This document shows positions 27,004-36,591 of a DNA stretch of 64,000 nt, piece by piece. Origin of the DNA: Geodermatophilus dictyosporus (GTDB lineage Bacteria; Actinomycetota; Actinomycetes; Mycobacteriales; Geodermatophilaceae); assembly GCF_900115505.1 (NCBI RefSeq), contig NZ_FOWQ01000002.1:626323-690322 (forward strand), given 5' to 3'. A program made the translations under genes and the position numbers. Position 1 is the stretch's first letter, and every line of letters starts with the position of its first letter. The notes under the pieces were generated by a model. The model worked only from the letters and a program-made list of their open reading frames with translations. It was not told the origin of the DNA and searched no databases.

Positions 27004-27773
27004 TACTTCTTGCCCTGGTTCCTGACCGCCTCGATGGCGGCTGCGGCGGCGTCCGGGTCGAGGTACTCGCCGCCGGGCTTGACCGGCTTGAGGTCGGCGT
27101 CGAGGTCGTAGCGCAGCGGGACGCCGGTGGGGATGTTGAGGCCCACGACCTCGTCCTCGCCCATGCCGTCGAGGTGCTTGACCAGCGCCCGCAGGCTGTT
27201 GCCGTGCGCGGTCACCAGCACGGTGCCGCCGCTGCGCAGGTCCGGGACGATCGCGTCGTACCAGTACGGGAGCATCCGGACGACGACGTCGGCCAGGCAC
27301 TCGGTGGCCGGGCGCACCTCCGGCGGCAGGAAGCCGTAGCGCGGGTCGGCGTCCTGCGAGTACTCGCTGCCGGGCTCGATCGGCGGCGGCGGGGTGCTGT
27401 AGGAGCGGCGCCACACCATGAACTGCTCCTCGCCGTACTCGGCGAGCGTGGCGGCCTTGTCCTTGCCCTGCAGCGCGCCGTAGTGCCGCTCGTTGAGCCG
27501 CCAGGACCGGCGCACCGGGATCCACTGCCGGTCGGCTGCGGCCAGCGCCAGCTCGGCGGTGGTGATGGCGCGCCGCAGCAGCGAGGTGTGCAGCACGTCG
27601 GGCAGCAGGCCGTGCTCGGCGAGCAGCTGCCCGCCGCGGGCGGCCTCGGCACGGCCCTTCTCCGACAGCTCGACGTCGACCCACCCGGTGAACAGGTTGG
27701 CCTTGTTCCACTCGCTCTCGCCGTGGCGGAGCAGGACCAGGGTGCCGGGCGCGTTCACCGCAGACGTCGTCAC
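27003..27773 (-). CDS. gpmA: 2,3-bisphosphoglycerate-dependent phosphoglycerate mutase
   Basis: This 256-residue glycolytic enzyme has the phosphohistidine motif [12 protein letters not shown] and [39 protein letters not shown] and [14 protein letters not shown] follow. The GTG at 27773 has GGCAGGA at 8-nt spacing; an ATG at 27782 is possible. It is next to senX3-regX3, as gpm1 is in M. tuberculosis (Rv0489-Rv0491). Confidence 0.96.
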   Translation of the reverse strand: MTTSAVNAPGTLVLLRHGESEWNKANLFTGWVDVELSEKGRAEAARGGQLLAEHGLLPDVLHTSLLRRAITTAELALAAADRQWIPVRRSWRLNERHYGALQGKDKAATLAEYGEEQFMVWRRSYSTPPPPIEPGSEYSQDADPRYGFLPPEVRPATECLADVVVRMLPYWYDAIVPDLRSGGTVLVTAHGNSLRALVKHLDGMGEDEVVGLNIPTGVPLRYDLDADLKPVKPGGEYLDPDAAAAAIEAVRNQGKK

Positions 27774-27798
27774 GGGGCCCATCCTGCCCGACCGGCGC

Positions 27799-28101
27799 TC
27801 ACCTCGTGAGGAGCGGCCAGAGCACCCACGCCTCGTACAGCACCGGCGGCGCCAGCCCGGCCAGCAGCCACGGGCTGCGCACCCGCCTCGCGGCACCCCA
27901 GCGCACCGCGGCGACCAGGGCCACGCAGCAGCCGGCCGCCGTCCCCAGCCACAGCAGCGTGGCGGCGACGTCGACCACGAAGAGCTGGGCGAACACCAGC
28001 TGCACCGCGCACAGCAGCAGCGGGTAGACCAGGCCGGAGGCGGCGACCACGCCGATCAGGGCCCGGGCGAGGCGCTCCTGCTGGGCGGGCGGGTCGGTCA
28101 C
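27799..28101 (-). CDS. Small three-TM membrane protein
   Basis: This protein of about 100 residues starts at the GTG at 28101 ([14 protein letters not shown]); a GTG at 28110 is an alternative. Three hydrophobic segments are separated by an Arg-rich loop ([11 protein letters not shown]). It lies between the DHA2 exporter and gpmA on the same strand. No family is recognised. Confidence 0.6.
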   Translation of the reverse strand: MTDPPAQQERLARALIGVVAASGLVYPLLLCAVQLVFAQLFVVDVAATLLWLGTAAGCCVALVAAVRWGAARRVRSPWLLAGLAPPVLYEAWVLWPLLTR

Positions 28102-28111
28102 CGGCCCCACG

Positions 28112-29725
28112 CTAGGCGCCGGGTCGGGCCGCCGCGCGCGCGTCGGGCACCGGCCGGCGCCGCCCGGGCAGCCACACCAGGACGACGACGGCGGCCACGG
28201 ACGACGCGGCCGCGGTGCCCACGGCGGTGAGGTGCATGGCCGAGACGAACGCCTCGCGCGCCGGCTCGACCAGCGCGTCGGCCGCGGCGGCCGTCTCCTC
28301 GTCCCCGGCGGCGCGGGCCTGCTCGGCGGTCGCGCGGGCGATCTCCAGCGTGGCCACGACGGAGGTGCGCGCCTCGTCGCGCAGTGCGGCGGGCAGCACG
28401 TCGACCTGCCGGCCGAGGTCGGCGGCGTAGGCCGAGGCGAGCACCGAGCCGAGCAGCGCCACGCCGAGGGCGCCCCCGACCTGGCGCACCGAGTTGTTCA
28501 CCGCGGCACCCGCGCCGGCCTTCTCCCGCGGCACCACCGACATGATCGACTCGGTGGCCGGCGCCATGACCGCGCCCATGCCCAGTCCCTGCACGCTGAG
28601 CGTGGTGAGCAGCAGCCACAGCGGGGCGTCCTGGTCGAGCAGCTGGAAGCCCAGGAACGACAGCGTGATGAGCCCGAAGCCACCGGCGCAGACGGCCTTG
28701 GCGCCGTGGCGCTCGGCGAGCCGGGAGCTGCGCGAGGCCATGACCGCCATCCCGATCGCGACCGGGACGAGCGCGGCGCCCGACTGCAGCGGGTCGTAGC
28801 CGCGGGCGCCCTGCAGGTAGTAGACGAGGTAGAACGTGGCGCCCATCAGGGCGAAGAAGTTCAGGCCCAGCGCGACGGCCGCCGCGGAGAACGCCGGCAG
28901 CCGGAACAGCGAGACGTCCAGGGCCGGGTGCGCCGAGCGCCGCTGCAGCCAGACGAACAGCGCCATGAGCACCGCGCCGCCCAGCAGCGGCACCAGCACG
29001 CCCGGCGTCGTCCAGCCCACCCCCGAGCCGCCGTGGATGATCCCGTAGACGAGGCCGGCCAGGGCGGCGATCGACAGCAGGACGCCGGGGACGTCGAGCC
29101 GGCCGGGGTCGGGGTCGCGCGACTCCGGCACGAACGCCAGCGTGCCCACGACCCCGAGCAGGGCGACCGGGACGCCGATGAGGAAGATCGCGCCCCACCA
29201 GAAGGTGGTGAGCACCGCGCCGCTGGCCAGCGGGCCCCCGGCGACCGCCAGCCCCGCGGTGGCCGCCCAGATGCCGATCGCGCGGCCCCGCTCGGCCGGC
29301 GGGAAGACGTTGGTGATGACGGCGAGGGTGGTCGGCTGCACCGCCGCGCCGCCGACGCCCATGAGCGCGCGCCACGCGATGAGCTCCAGCGGGCTGTCGG
29401 AGAAGGCGGCCAGCACCGAGGCCGCCGCGAAGACGCCCAGCCCGATGAGCAGCACCGTGCGGCGGCCGATGCGGTCACCGACGACGCCCCAGGAGAACAG
29501 CAGCCCGGCGAACACGACGATGTAGGCGTCGACGGCCCACTGCAGCTCGCCCTGGGTGGCGCCCAGCTCGCGCTGCAGCGTCGGGATCGCCACGTTGAGC
29601 GTCGTGTTGCCGGTGATCACCACCAGCAGGCAGACGGTCATGGTGGCCAGCACCCACCACCGCCGGGCGGAGCCGGGGCGCTCGTCCTCGCCGGTCGCCG
29701 CGCGGTCCCGGTCGGTGGCGGTCAC
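28112..29725 (-). CDS. MFS transporter, DHA2 (14-TM) drug exporter family
   Basis: This 537-residue protein has about 14 hydrophobic helices. DHA2 landmarks are NVAIPTLQRELGAT, QWAVDAYIVVFAGLLFSWG, VGDRIGRRTVLLIGL and the motif C-like GLAVAGGPLASG. It probably exports drugs or metabolites with proton exchange; the substrate is unknown. The GTG start at 29725 overlaps the YbjN stop (GTGA), so it belongs to the mshA-YbjN operon. This gene is not at the mycobacterial locus. Confidence 0.88.
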   Translation of the reverse strand: MTATDRDRAATGEDERPGSARRWWVLATMTVCLLVVITGNTTLNVAIPTLQRELGATQGELQWAVDAYIVVFAGLLFSWGVVGDRIGRRTVLLIGLGVFAAASVLAAFSDSPLELIAWRALMGVGGAAVQPTTLAVITNVFPPAERGRAIGIWAATAGLAVAGGPLASGAVLTTFWWGAIFLIGVPVALLGVVGTLAFVPESRDPDPGRLDVPGVLLSIAALAGLVYGIIHGGSGVGWTTPGVLVPLLGGAVLMALFVWLQRRSAHPALDVSLFRLPAFSAAAVALGLNFFALMGATFYLVYYLQGARGYDPLQSGAALVPVAIGMAVMASRSSRLAERHGAKAVCAGGFGLITLSFLGFQLLDQDAPLWLLLTTLSVQGLGMGAVMAPATESIMSVVPREKAGAGAAVNNSVRQVGGALGVALLGSVLASAYAADLGRQVDVLPAALRDEARTSVVATLEIARATAEQARAAGDEETAAAADALVEPAREAFVSAMHLTAVGTAAASSVAAVVVLVWLPGRRRPVPDARAAARPGA

Positions 29726-30297
29726 GCCCCGCCGTCCGGGGTGCTCCCTCCCCCGTCGCCCTGCCGGTCGGTGCGGCCGGCCTGCGCGAAGGCGGCGAAG
29801 GCCTCGAGGTTGCGCAGCGACTCCCCGCGCTTGACCCGCCACTCCCACTCGCGCCGGATCGAGGTGCCGAAGCCGATCTCCAGCATCGTGTTGAAGTGGT
29901 CGTCGGCGTAGCTGAGCACCGCGCCGAGCACCCGGTCGAGCTCCTCGGGGGTGACCGCGGCGTGCGGCAGCCGGCCGGTCAGGTAGACGTCGCCGACGCG
30001 GTCGACCGACCACGCGACGCCGTACATGCGCGCGTTGTGCTGCAGCAGGTAGGTCCACAGCTGCTCGCGGTTCTCGTCGGGCTGGCGGCAGACGAAGGCC
30101 TCCACCCGCAGCGCGTGCTCCCCCACCACGAGCCCGCAGACGGTCTTGAGCTTGTGGGTGCCCGGCAGGTCGACCAGCCACCGTCCCGGCGCCGGGTGCT
30201 CGTGCACCAGCTCGGCGTCGCGCAGCGTCCGGTCGATCACCGCGTCGAGGGCCGCGACGACGTCGTCCCGCGCCGGGCGCTCCGCCGCCGCGCTCAC
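29722..30297 (-). CDS. YbjN domain protein (Rv0487-like)
   Basis: This 191-residue protein shows the YbjN/type III secretion chaperone-like fold segments [39 protein letters not shown] and [15 protein letters not shown]. It follows mshA with a GTGA overlap, as Rv0487 follows Rv0486. This suggests a role tied to mycothiol or redox stress, but no activity is known. Confidence 0.82.
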   Translation of the reverse strand: MSAAAERPARDDVVAALDAVIDRTLRDAELVHEHPAPGRWLVDLPGTHKLKTVCGLVVGEHALRVEAFVCRQPDENREQLWTYLLQHNARMYGVAWSVDRVGDVYLTGRLPHAAVTPEELDRVLGAVLSYADDHFNTMLEIGFGTSIRREWEWRVKRGESLRNLEAFAAFAQAGRTDRQGDGGGSTPDGGA

Positions 30298-31631
30298 CAG
30301 GCCACCTGCGTCCCGGCCACCGGCCGCAGCGCGCCCAGCGCCCGCTCCCGGCGGACCGGTGCCGCTCCGGCGGCCATCTCGGCGGCGGCGGAGGCGTAGG
30401 CGGCCACCAGCGCGTCGGCGGTGCGCTCCCAGGAGAAGGCGCTGGCGTGCCGGCGCGCGCCCGCGGACAGCAGCGGCCGGCGGGCCAGCACCGCGCGGAT
30501 CGCGGCGGCGTAGGCGGCGGGGTCGCGGCTGCCGACGAGGACACCGGAGACGCCGTCGTCCACCGCCGTCGACAGCCCGCCCACGTCGGCGGCGACCACC
30601 GGCGTCCCGCAGGCCTGCGCCTCCAGGGCGACCAGGCCGAAGGACTCGTTGTGGCTGGGCACGACGGCGACGTCGGCGGCCCGGTAGTGCAGGGCGAGCC
30701 GGTCGGGGGTCTGCGGCGGCAGCAGGCGGACGCGGTCGGCGATGCCGAGGCGGACGGCGAGCTCCTCGAGCCGGCGCGGCGCCTCCAGGCCCGAGCCGCT
30801 GGGCGCGCCGACGACGTGCACCTCGAGCCGGTCGCGCAGGGCGGGGTCGTCCCCCAGCATCCGCGCGGCCGCCTCGAGCAGCAGGTCGGGGGCCTTGAGC
30901 GGCTGGATGCGGCCGACGAACGTCAGCACGACGGCGTCGGCGGGGACGCCCAGCGCGCGGCGGGCGGCGGCCCGGTCGCCGGGGCGGAAGCGGTCGAGGT
31001 CGACGCCCGGCGGGACGACGAGGGTGCGGCGCGGGTCGGCGCCGTAGTGGTCGACGAGCTGGCGGGCCTCCTCCTCGGTGTTGGCCACCAGCCGGTCGGC
31101 CTCGGCCACGACCTGCTCCTCGCCGATGACGCGGGCGCGCGGCTCGGGCCGGTCGCCGTCGGCCAGCGCGGCGTTCTTCACCTTGGCGAGCGTGTGCGCG
31201 GTGTGGATCAGCGGCACGCTCCACCGGTCGCGCGCCAGCCAGCCCACCTGGCCCGACAGCCAGTAGTGCGAGTGGACGACGTCGTAGTGCCCCGGCTCGT
31301 GCTGGGCCTCCTCGCGCAGCACGCCCGCGGTGAACGCGCACAGCTGGCCCGGCAGCTCCTCCTTGCCCAGCCCCTCGAAGGGGCCGGCGCTGACGTGCCG
31401 CACCGTGACGCCGGGGCTCATCTCCACCACCGGCGGCAGGTCGCTGGACGTGGCCCGGGTGAAGACGTCGACGGCGATCCCGCGGGCGGCCAGCCGGCGG
31501 GAGACCTCGACGATGTAGACGTTCATGCCCCCGGCGTCGCCGGCACCGGGCTGGTCGAGCGGGCTGGTGTGCACCGAGACGGTCGCCACCCGCCGGGGCG
31601 CACGCGGGGACAGCAGGCGGCGAGCAGGCAC
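30294..31631 (-). CDS. mshA: D-inositol-3-phosphate glycosyltransferase (mycothiol synthesis)
   Basis: This 445-residue GT-B enzyme transfers GlcNAc from UDP-GlcNAc to 1L-myo-inositol-1-phosphate, the first mycothiol step. Landmarks are [44 protein letters not shown] and the nucleotide-sugar E-x7-E region [20 protein letters not shown]. The GTG start at 31631 has GGGAGG upstream. mshD lies 24 kb away in the same window. Confidence 0.96.
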   Translation of the reverse strand: MPARRLLSPRAPRRVATVSVHTSPLDQPGAGDAGGMNVYIVEVSRRLAARGIAVDVFTRATSSDLPPVVEMSPGVTVRHVSAGPFEGLGKEELPGQLCAFTAGVLREEAQHEPGHYDVVHSHYWLSGQVGWLARDRWSVPLIHTAHTLAKVKNAALADGDRPEPRARVIGEEQVVAEADRLVANTEEEARQLVDHYGADPRRTLVVPPGVDLDRFRPGDRAAARRALGVPADAVVLTFVGRIQPLKAPDLLLEAAARMLGDDPALRDRLEVHVVGAPSGSGLEAPRRLEELAVRLGIADRVRLLPPQTPDRLALHYRAADVAVVPSHNESFGLVALEAQACGTPVVAADVGGLSTAVDDGVSGVLVGSRDPAAYAAAIRAVLARRPLLSAGARRHASAFSWERTADALVAAYASAAAEMAAGAAPVRRERALGALRPVAGTQVAW

Positions 31632-31688
31632 CCCGACCTCCCGCCTCGCACCCGTGCCGGGCGCCCGGAGGGCACCCCTGTCGGTCCT

Positions 31689-31713
31689 CCATCCTGCAAC
31701 AGCGTCAGGATGG
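31689..31713. promoter_or_regulatory. Perfect dyad between mshA and the SDR gene
   Basis: CCATCCTG (31689-31696) and CAGGATGG (31706-31713) are perfect inverted repeats around a 9-nt spacer, ending 4 nt before the ATG at 31718. Dyad size and location in the 86-nt divergent gap suggest an operator controlling one or both genes. Confidence 0.5.
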
Positions 31714-31717
31714 CCAC

Positions 31718-32485
31718 ATGTCCGCCCCTCCCTCCCGCTCGCTGCCGGGGACCGGCCGCACCGCCGTCGTCACCGGCGCCTCCAGCGGCATCGGCGCCGC
31801 CACCGCGGCCCGGCTGGCGGCCGAGGGCTTCGACGTCGTCCTCGGTGCGCGCCGCATGGACCGGCTGACCGAGCTGGCCGCCGCCCTCGGCGCCCGGGCG
31901 CTGCCGCTCGACGTCACCGACGCCGCCTCGGTCGACGCGTTCGTGGCCCAGGTGCCGCGGGTCGACGTCCTGGTCAACAACGCCGGCGGCGCCTTCGACG
32001 CCAAGCCGGTGGCCGAGGCCGACCTGGACTCGTGGGCCCGCACCTTCGAGGTCAACGTGCTCGGCACCGTCCGGCTGACCAAGGCGCTGCTGCCCGCGCT
32101 GATCGCCTCGGGCGCCGGTGACGTGCTCTTCGTCGGGTCGACGGCGGGACTGGTCAGCTACGAGGGCGGCGCGTCCTACACCGCGGCCAAGCACGGCGTG
32201 CACACGCTGGCCGAGACCATGCGCCTCGAGCTGTTCGACCAGCCCGTGCGCGTGATCGAGATCGCGCCCGGGATGGTGAGGACGGACGAGTTCGCGCTCA
32301 ACCGCACCGGCGACCGGGAGAAGGCCGACGCCGTCTACCGGGGCGTGCGCGCGCCGCTGGTGGCCGAGGACGTCGCCGACTGCATCGCCTGGGCGCTGAC
32401 CCGCCCGCACCACGTGAACGTGGACCTGCTCGTCGTCCGCCCCCGTGCCCAGGCCGCCCAGCACAAGGTGCACCGCGAGGGGTGA
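31718..32485 (+). CDS. Short-chain dehydrogenase/reductase (Rv0484c-like)
   Basis: This 255-residue classical SDR has the cofactor motif [25 protein letters not shown], the catalytic Ser in VGSTAGL and the YTAAKHG Tyr/Lys pair. It closely follows the YdfG/Rv0484c type, NADP-dependent by the Arg residues after the first beta unit (GARRMDR). The substrate is unknown. It is divergent from mshA and overlaps the next gene (GTGA). Confidence 0.9.
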   Translation: MSAPPSRSLPGTGRTAVVTGASSGIGAATAARLAAEGFDVVLGARRMDRLTELAAALGARALPLDVTDAASVDAFVAQVPRVDVLVNNAGGAFDAKPVAEADLDSWARTFEVNVLGTVRLTKALLPALIASGAGDVLFVGSTAGLVSYEGGASYTAAKHGVHTLAETMRLELFDQPVRVIEIAPGMVRTDEFALNRTGDREKADAVYRGVRAPLVAEDVADCIAWALTRPHHVNVDLLVVRPRAQAAQHKVHREG

Positions 32486-32982
32486 GCGTGGACGTCCGCG
32501 AGGCGACCGGGGCCGACTGGCCGCGGATCCACCCGTTCTTCCGGGCGGTGGTCGACGCCGGCCGCACGTACGCCTACCCGGAGGGCCTGTCGGCGGAGGA
32601 CGCGCGTCCCCTGTGGATGGAGCAGCCGCCGGGGCGGACGGTCGTCGCCGTCGACGGGGAAGCGGTCGTCGGCAGCGCCGAGATGGGCCGGAACCGGCCG
32701 GGCCGTGGGTCACACGTCGCGACGGCGAGCTTCCTCGTCGACCCGGCCGCCCAGGGCCGGGGCGTGGGACGCCTGCTCGGCGAGCACGTCGTGGCGTGGG
32801 CACGCGACGCCGGGTACCGCGGCATCCAGTTCAACGCCGTCGTCGAGACCGACACGCCCGCGGTGTCGCTGTGGCGGTCGCTGGGGTTCACGGTGGTGGG
32901 CACCGTGCCGGGCGCCTTCGACCACCCCGAGCACGGCCACGTGGGGCTGCACGTCATGCACCTGGACCTCACCGGCGGCTGA
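32482..32982 (+). CDS. GNAT family N-acetyltransferase
   Basis: This 166-residue protein contains the acetyl-CoA loop PAAQGRGVGRLLGEHVVAWA and ends with WRSLGFTVVGTVPGAF-like family strands. The GTG start at 32482 overlaps the SDR stop; another GTG at 32488 is close. The acceptor substrate is unknown. Confidence 0.88.
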   Translation: MSVDVREATGADWPRIHPFFRAVVDAGRTYAYPEGLSAEDARPLWMEQPPGRTVVAVDGEAVVGSAEMGRNRPGRGSHVATASFLVDPAAQGRGVGRLLGEHVVAWARDAGYRGIQFNAVVETDTPAVSLWRSLGFTVVGTVPGAFDHPEHGHVGLHVMHLDLTGG

Positions 32983-32997
32983 CCCGGCACCGACCCC

Positions 32998-33060
32998 CAC
33001 CCCGCGGTGCCCGTCCTCGTGCTGCGGGGTGAGGTCGGGCACCACGGGGTGAGGTCGGGG
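32998..33060 (+). terminator. Hairpin plus short tandem repeat after the GNAT gene
   Basis: CACCCCGC (32998-33005) and GCGGGGTG (33024-33031) form an 8-bp stem 16 nt after the GNAT stop. The unit GGGGTGAGGTCGGG occurs twice (33026-33039 and 33046-33059), offset by 20 nt. This fills most of the convergent gap to murB. Confidence 0.45.
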
Positions 33061-33138
33061 GCACGGCCGGGGCTCAGCCGCAGCGGCGGCCGGAGCATCG
33101 GCACGGGCCGGACCGGCCGGACGTCACCGGCCGGCGGG

Positions 33139-34140
33139 TCACAGCCTGGTGGGCTCGGGCACCAGCGTGACGCCGAAGCGCTCCCGGACGGCGGCGACCA
33201 CGCGGTCGGCGAAGGCCATGAGCTCGGCCGCCGTCGCCCCGGGCTCGGTGGTCAGCGCGAGGCTGTGCCTCGACGACGTCCCGACCCGGCCCTCGCGCGT
33301 GCCCCGGCCGAAGCCCGCGGACTGCACCAGCCAGGCGGCGCTGAGCTTGACCCGCCCGTCGCCGGCGGGCCAGCTCGGACAGCCGGGCACCGCCTGCTCG
33401 GCGGGGACGACGGGGTTGGTGAAGAACGACCCGGCGCTGCGGGTGTCGGGATCGGCGGGGTCGACGACCATGCCCTTGCCGCGGCGCAGCTCCAGCACGG
33501 CGGCGCGGACGTCGGCCAGCGGCGCCCGCCCGCCGAGGTCGACGCCCAGCCGCTTGGCCAGCTCCGCGTAGCCCACGGGGCGCGAGAGCGGGCCGGCGTC
33601 GAGTGCGAAGGTCACCGTGAGGACGACGAACCGCCCGGGCTCGCGCTTGAAGCGGCTGTCGCGGTAGCCGAAGGCGCACTCGTCGTTCGACAGCGTCAGC
33701 TCGCGCTTCTCGGCCCGGTCGTGGACGCGCACCTCGGTGATCGTCTGGGCGACCTCCTGGCCGTAGGCCCCGACGTTCTGCACCGGCGTCGCGCCCGTGG
33801 ACCCGGGGATGCCGGAGAGCGCCTCCATGCCGGCGAGCTGCTGCTCGACGGTCACCGCGACCAGGTCGTCCCAGTCCTCCCCGGCCTGCACCTCGAGGGT
33901 GTCGCCGCGCCGCTCGACGCCGCGGCTGCGGACGGCCACCACGTCGCCGTCCCACCCCTCGTCGGGCGCGACCAGGTTGGAGCCCCCGCCGAGCACCAGC
34001 AGCGGGCGGCCCGCCTCGTCGGCCTCGCGGACGGCGGCGACCAGCTCCGCGGCGTCGGTGACCTCGACCAGGCGCCCGACGGGGCCCCCGACGCCGAGGG
34101 TGGTCAGGTCGGCCAGGCGGGCACCGGAGCGGACGAGCAC
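33139..34140 (-). CDS. murB: UDP-N-acetylenolpyruvoylglucosamine reductase
   Basis: This 333-residue FAD enzyme reduces the enolpyruvyl group to make UDP-MurNAc. Landmarks are LTTLGVGGPVGRLVEV, LVLGGGSNLV, GIPGSTGATPVQNVGAYGQE, and the serine of RSAGSFFTNPV that donates the proton. The -10 box TACCGT (plus strand 34147-34152) ends 6 nt before the GTG, so the transcript is probably leaderless. It is divergent from a methyltransferase gene only 59 nt away. Confidence 0.95.
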   Translation of the reverse strand: MLVRSGARLADLTTLGVGGPVGRLVEVTDAAELVAAVREADEAGRPLLVLGGGSNLVAPDEGWDGDVVAVRSRGVERRGDTLEVQAGEDWDDLVAVTVEQQLAGMEALSGIPGSTGATPVQNVGAYGQEVAQTITEVRVHDRAEKRELTLSNDECAFGYRDSRFKREPGRFVVLTVTFALDAGPLSRPVGYAELAKRLGVDLGGRAPLADVRAAVLELRRGKGMVVDPADPDTRSAGSFFTNPVVPAEQAVPGCPSWPAGDGRVKLSAAWLVQSAGFGRGTREGRVGTSSRHSLALTTEPGATAAELMAFADRVVAAVRERFGVTLVPEPTRL

Positions 34141-34199
34141 CGCCCCACGGTAGCCGCGGTGCGCCAGCCGCCCGCGGCGGCGGACTACCCTCCGGACCG

Positions 34200-35057
34200 G
34201 TGAGCGAGGCGGGCAGCGAGCACAAGCGCCGGGCGAGCCTCGCCCCCCGGCGGGCCACCCCCCGGCTGGCCGCCGGCCGGGCACGCGCCCTGGGCCTGCC
34301 CACCCGGGGGACGACGAACGCCAACCGGCTGCGCCGGGTCGACCGGTGGATCCAGGCCACCCAGGTGCCGCGGCTGCGCGACGCGGCCCGGCCGCTGGTG
34401 GTCGACCTCGGCTACGGCTCCTCGGCGGTCACCACGCTGGAGCTGGCCGAGCGGCTGGCACCCGAGGTCCCCGGCCTCGAGGTGGTCGGCCTGGAGATCG
34501 ACCCCGCCCGGGTGGCCGCCGTCGCCGACGACCGCGACCCGCCCCGCGTCGACTTCCGCGTGGGCGGCTTCGAGCTGGCCGGGCTGAGCCCGGTCCTGGT
34601 GCGGGCGTTCAACGTCCTTCGCCAGTACGACGAGGCGTCCGCGGCGCGGGCCTGGGAGACGATGTGCGCCGCCCTCGGCCCGGGCGGGGTGCTCGTCGAG
34701 GGCACCTGCGACGAGTGGGGACGGCGGGCGACCTGGGTGGCGCTGGACGCCGACGGGCCGCTCACCCTCACCCTGGCCGCCCGGGTGGCCGACCTCGACC
34801 GGCCGTCGGACCTGGCCGAGCGGCTGCCCAAGGCGCTCATCCACCACAACGTCCCCGGCCGGCCGGTGCACGCCCTGCTGCAGGCCCTGGACGCCGCCTG
34901 GGCAGCCGCCGCGGGCCTGTCCACCTTCGGACCCCGGCAGCGGTGGACGGCGGCGGTGCAGGCGCTGGCCGACGACGGCTGGCCCCTGGTCGGGTCCACG
35001 CGGCGCTGGCGGCACGGGGAGCTGACCGTGCGCTGGTCCGCGGTCGCGCCGGCGTGA
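34200..35057 (+). CDS. Class I methyltransferase-like protein
   Basis: This 285-residue protein has the SAM-binding segment LVVDLGYGSSAVTTLELA and GLEIDPARVAAV. NVLRQYDE replaces the usual catalytic NPP-like block. The N-terminus is Arg-rich. TACCCT (34186-34191) lies 8 nt before the GTG start and there is no Shine-Dalgarno, so a leaderless mRNA is likely. It overlaps the next gene by GTGA. The substrate is unknown. Confidence 0.8.
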   Translation: MSEAGSEHKRRASLAPRRATPRLAAGRARALGLPTRGTTNANRLRRVDRWIQATQVPRLRDAARPLVVDLGYGSSAVTTLELAERLAPEVPGLEVVGLEIDPARVAAVADDRDPPRVDFRVGGFELAGLSPVLVRAFNVLRQYDEASAARAWETMCAALGPGGVLVEGTCDEWGRRATWVALDADGPLTLTLAARVADLDRPSDLAERLPKALIHHNVPGRPVHALLQALDAAWAAAAGLSTFGPRQRWTAAVQALADDGWPLVGSTRRWRHGELTVRWSAVAPA

Positions 35058-35914
35058 GACGCGGCGAGCGGCCCGCGGTCGTCCCGCCCGGTCCCACGCC
35101 GGTCGAGGGCGGCACCGCCGAGCTCCTGGGCGACGCCGACCGCGACGGGTCGTGGGTGCTCGTCGTCGACGGCACGCCGCAGTCGCACGTCGACCTCGAC
35201 GACCCCGCCCACCTGGAGTTCGAGTACGTCCGGCGGATGGGGCACGTGCTCGACCTGGCCGCGCCCGAGGGCGAGCCGGTCGACGCCGTCCACCTCGGCG
35301 GGGGCGCACTCACCCTGGCCCGCTACCTGGCGGTGACCCGGCCGGGGTCGCGCCAGCGCGTGGTCGAGGTCGACGAGCGGCTCACCGACCTCGTCCGCGC
35401 CCACCTGCCGCTGCCGCGGGGGGCGCGCGTCCGGGTCCGGGCCGCGGACGCCCGCGCCGGGCTCGCCGCGCTGCCCACCGGCAGCGCCGACGTCGTCGTC
35501 AGCGACGTGTTCGCCGGCGCCCGGACGCCGGCCCACCTGACCACCGTGGAGTACGCCGCCGAGGCACGGCGGGTGCTGCGGCCGGGTGGCGTGCTCACCG
35601 CGAACGTCGCCGACGGCCCGCCGCTGCGCTTCGCCCGCGGCCAGGTGGCCACGCTGCGGGCGGTGTTCGCGCACGTCTGCGTGCTGGCCGAGCCGGGCAC
35701 GCTGCGCGGCCGGCGCTTCGGCAACCTGGTGGCGGTGGCCTCCGACGCGCCGCTGCCGGTGGCCGCGCTGACCCGGCGGTGCGCTGCCGACCCGATGCCG
35801 GCACGGGTCGTCGCCGACGACGACCTGGCCCGGTTCGCGGGCAGCGCGGGGCCGGTGCACGACCCGGAGGCCCAGCCCTCCCCCGAGCCGCCTCCGGGTG
35901 TCTTCGGCCGTTGA
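35054..35914 (+). CDS. Spermidine-synthase-like methyltransferase-fold protein
   Basis: This 286-residue protein resembles the C-terminal domain of spermidine synthases: VVDGTPQSHVDLDDPAHLEF, VHLGGGALTLARYL, VEVDERLTDL, DARAGLAALP and SDVFAGARTPAHL. Polyamine-type catalytic Asp contexts are only partly kept, so aminopropyl transfer is not certain. It is common in actinobacteria as a stand-alone homologue without the membrane half. It is co-transcribed with the preceding methyltransferase. Confidence 0.82.
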   Translation: MRRGERPAVVPPGPTPVEGGTAELLGDADRDGSWVLVVDGTPQSHVDLDDPAHLEFEYVRRMGHVLDLAAPEGEPVDAVHLGGGALTLARYLAVTRPGSRQRVVEVDERLTDLVRAHLPLPRGARVRVRAADARAGLAALPTGSADVVVSDVFAGARTPAHLTTVEYAAEARRVLRPGGVLTANVADGPPLRFARGQVATLRAVFAHVCVLAEPGTLRGRRFGNLVAVASDAPLPVAALTRRCAADPMPARVVADDDLARFAGSAGPVHDPEAQPSPEPPPGVFGR

Positions 35915-35965
35915 CCAGGGTCCTCCCCGATGCCGGCTGCGCGCCGCCGCGCCTAGGGTCGGGCC

Positions 35966-36169
35966 ATGACCTACCCCGCCCCGCGCCGACTGGCCCGCGA
36001 CACCCGCAACAAGATGATCGCCGGCGTCTGCTCCGGCATCGCCCGCCGTTACGGCATCTCGACGGGCGCCCTGCGACTGGCCTTCGTGATCTCCTGCATC
36101 CTGCCCGGGCCGCAGTTCATCGCGTACCTGGTGCTGTGGGTGCTCATGCCGCGCGACGACCGGTACTGA
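35966..36169 (+). CDS. PspC domain protein (67 aa)
   Basis: This small membrane protein has a single PspC domain: RLARDTRNKMIAGVCSGIAR, YGISTGALRLAFVI and the second helix FIAYLVLWVLMPRDD. PspC proteins act in envelope stress. TAGGGT (35954-35959) ends 6 nt before the ATG, a clear leaderless arrangement. Confidence 0.88.
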   Translation: MTYPAPRRLARDTRNKMIAGVCSGIARRYGISTGALRLAFVISCILPGPQFIAYLVLWVLMPRDDRY

Positions 36170-36184
36170 CCCGGCCGCCGGCGG

Positions 36185-36469
36185 TCACCAGGAGTTGTTG
36201 CCCCGCTGGACGCCGCGCACGGCGGGCCGCACGTCGACGAGGTAGACGACGACGGCGATGACCGCGGGCAGGCCGAGGAAGGTCATCGGCCCCTGGGAGT
36301 ACAGGATCACGCCGGCCAGCGCGGTGATGGCGACCCAGGCCGGCTTGGTGAGCTTGCCGGCGGCGACGTAGCCGGCGGCGGGGCGCACGACCGCGTCGAC
36401 GAGTGCCCAGACGGCCACCGCCAGCAGCAGCCAGGACAAGCTCAGGAGCAGGAGCGCGTCGAACGCCAT
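36185..36469 (-). CDS. DUF2516 membrane protein (Rv0476-like)
   Basis: This 94-residue protein has three hydrophobic helices (LLLLSLSWLLLAVAVWAL, VAITALAGVILY, LGLPAVIAVVVYLVDVRP). It matches the DUF2516 family found beside hbhA (Rv0475-Rv0476). Function is unknown. Confidence 0.85.
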   Translation of the reverse strand: MAFDALLLLSLSWLLLAVAVWALVDAVVRPAAGYVAAGKLTKPAWVAITALAGVILYSQGPMTFLGLPAVIAVVVYLVDVRPAVRGVQRGNNSW

Positions 36470-36536
36470 GCGGGCAGGGTACCCGCCCGGCGGGTGCGCC
36501 CCACCCCTCCGACGGGGCAGGTCGCCCCGGACGGCA

Positions 36537-36573
36537 CAGGGCCCCGGAGCGCGGGTGCAGCTCCGGGGCCCTG
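36537..36573 (-). terminator. Strong hairpin terminator after hbhA
   Basis: CAGGGCCCCGGAGC (36537-36550) and GCTCCGGGGCCCTG (36560-36573) form a perfect 14-bp stem with a 9-nt loop, 19 nt beyond the hbhA stop. It has no T tract. It separates hbhA from DUF2516. Confidence 0.85.
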
Positions 36574-36591
36574 GGCCGTGGTGTCCCGACG

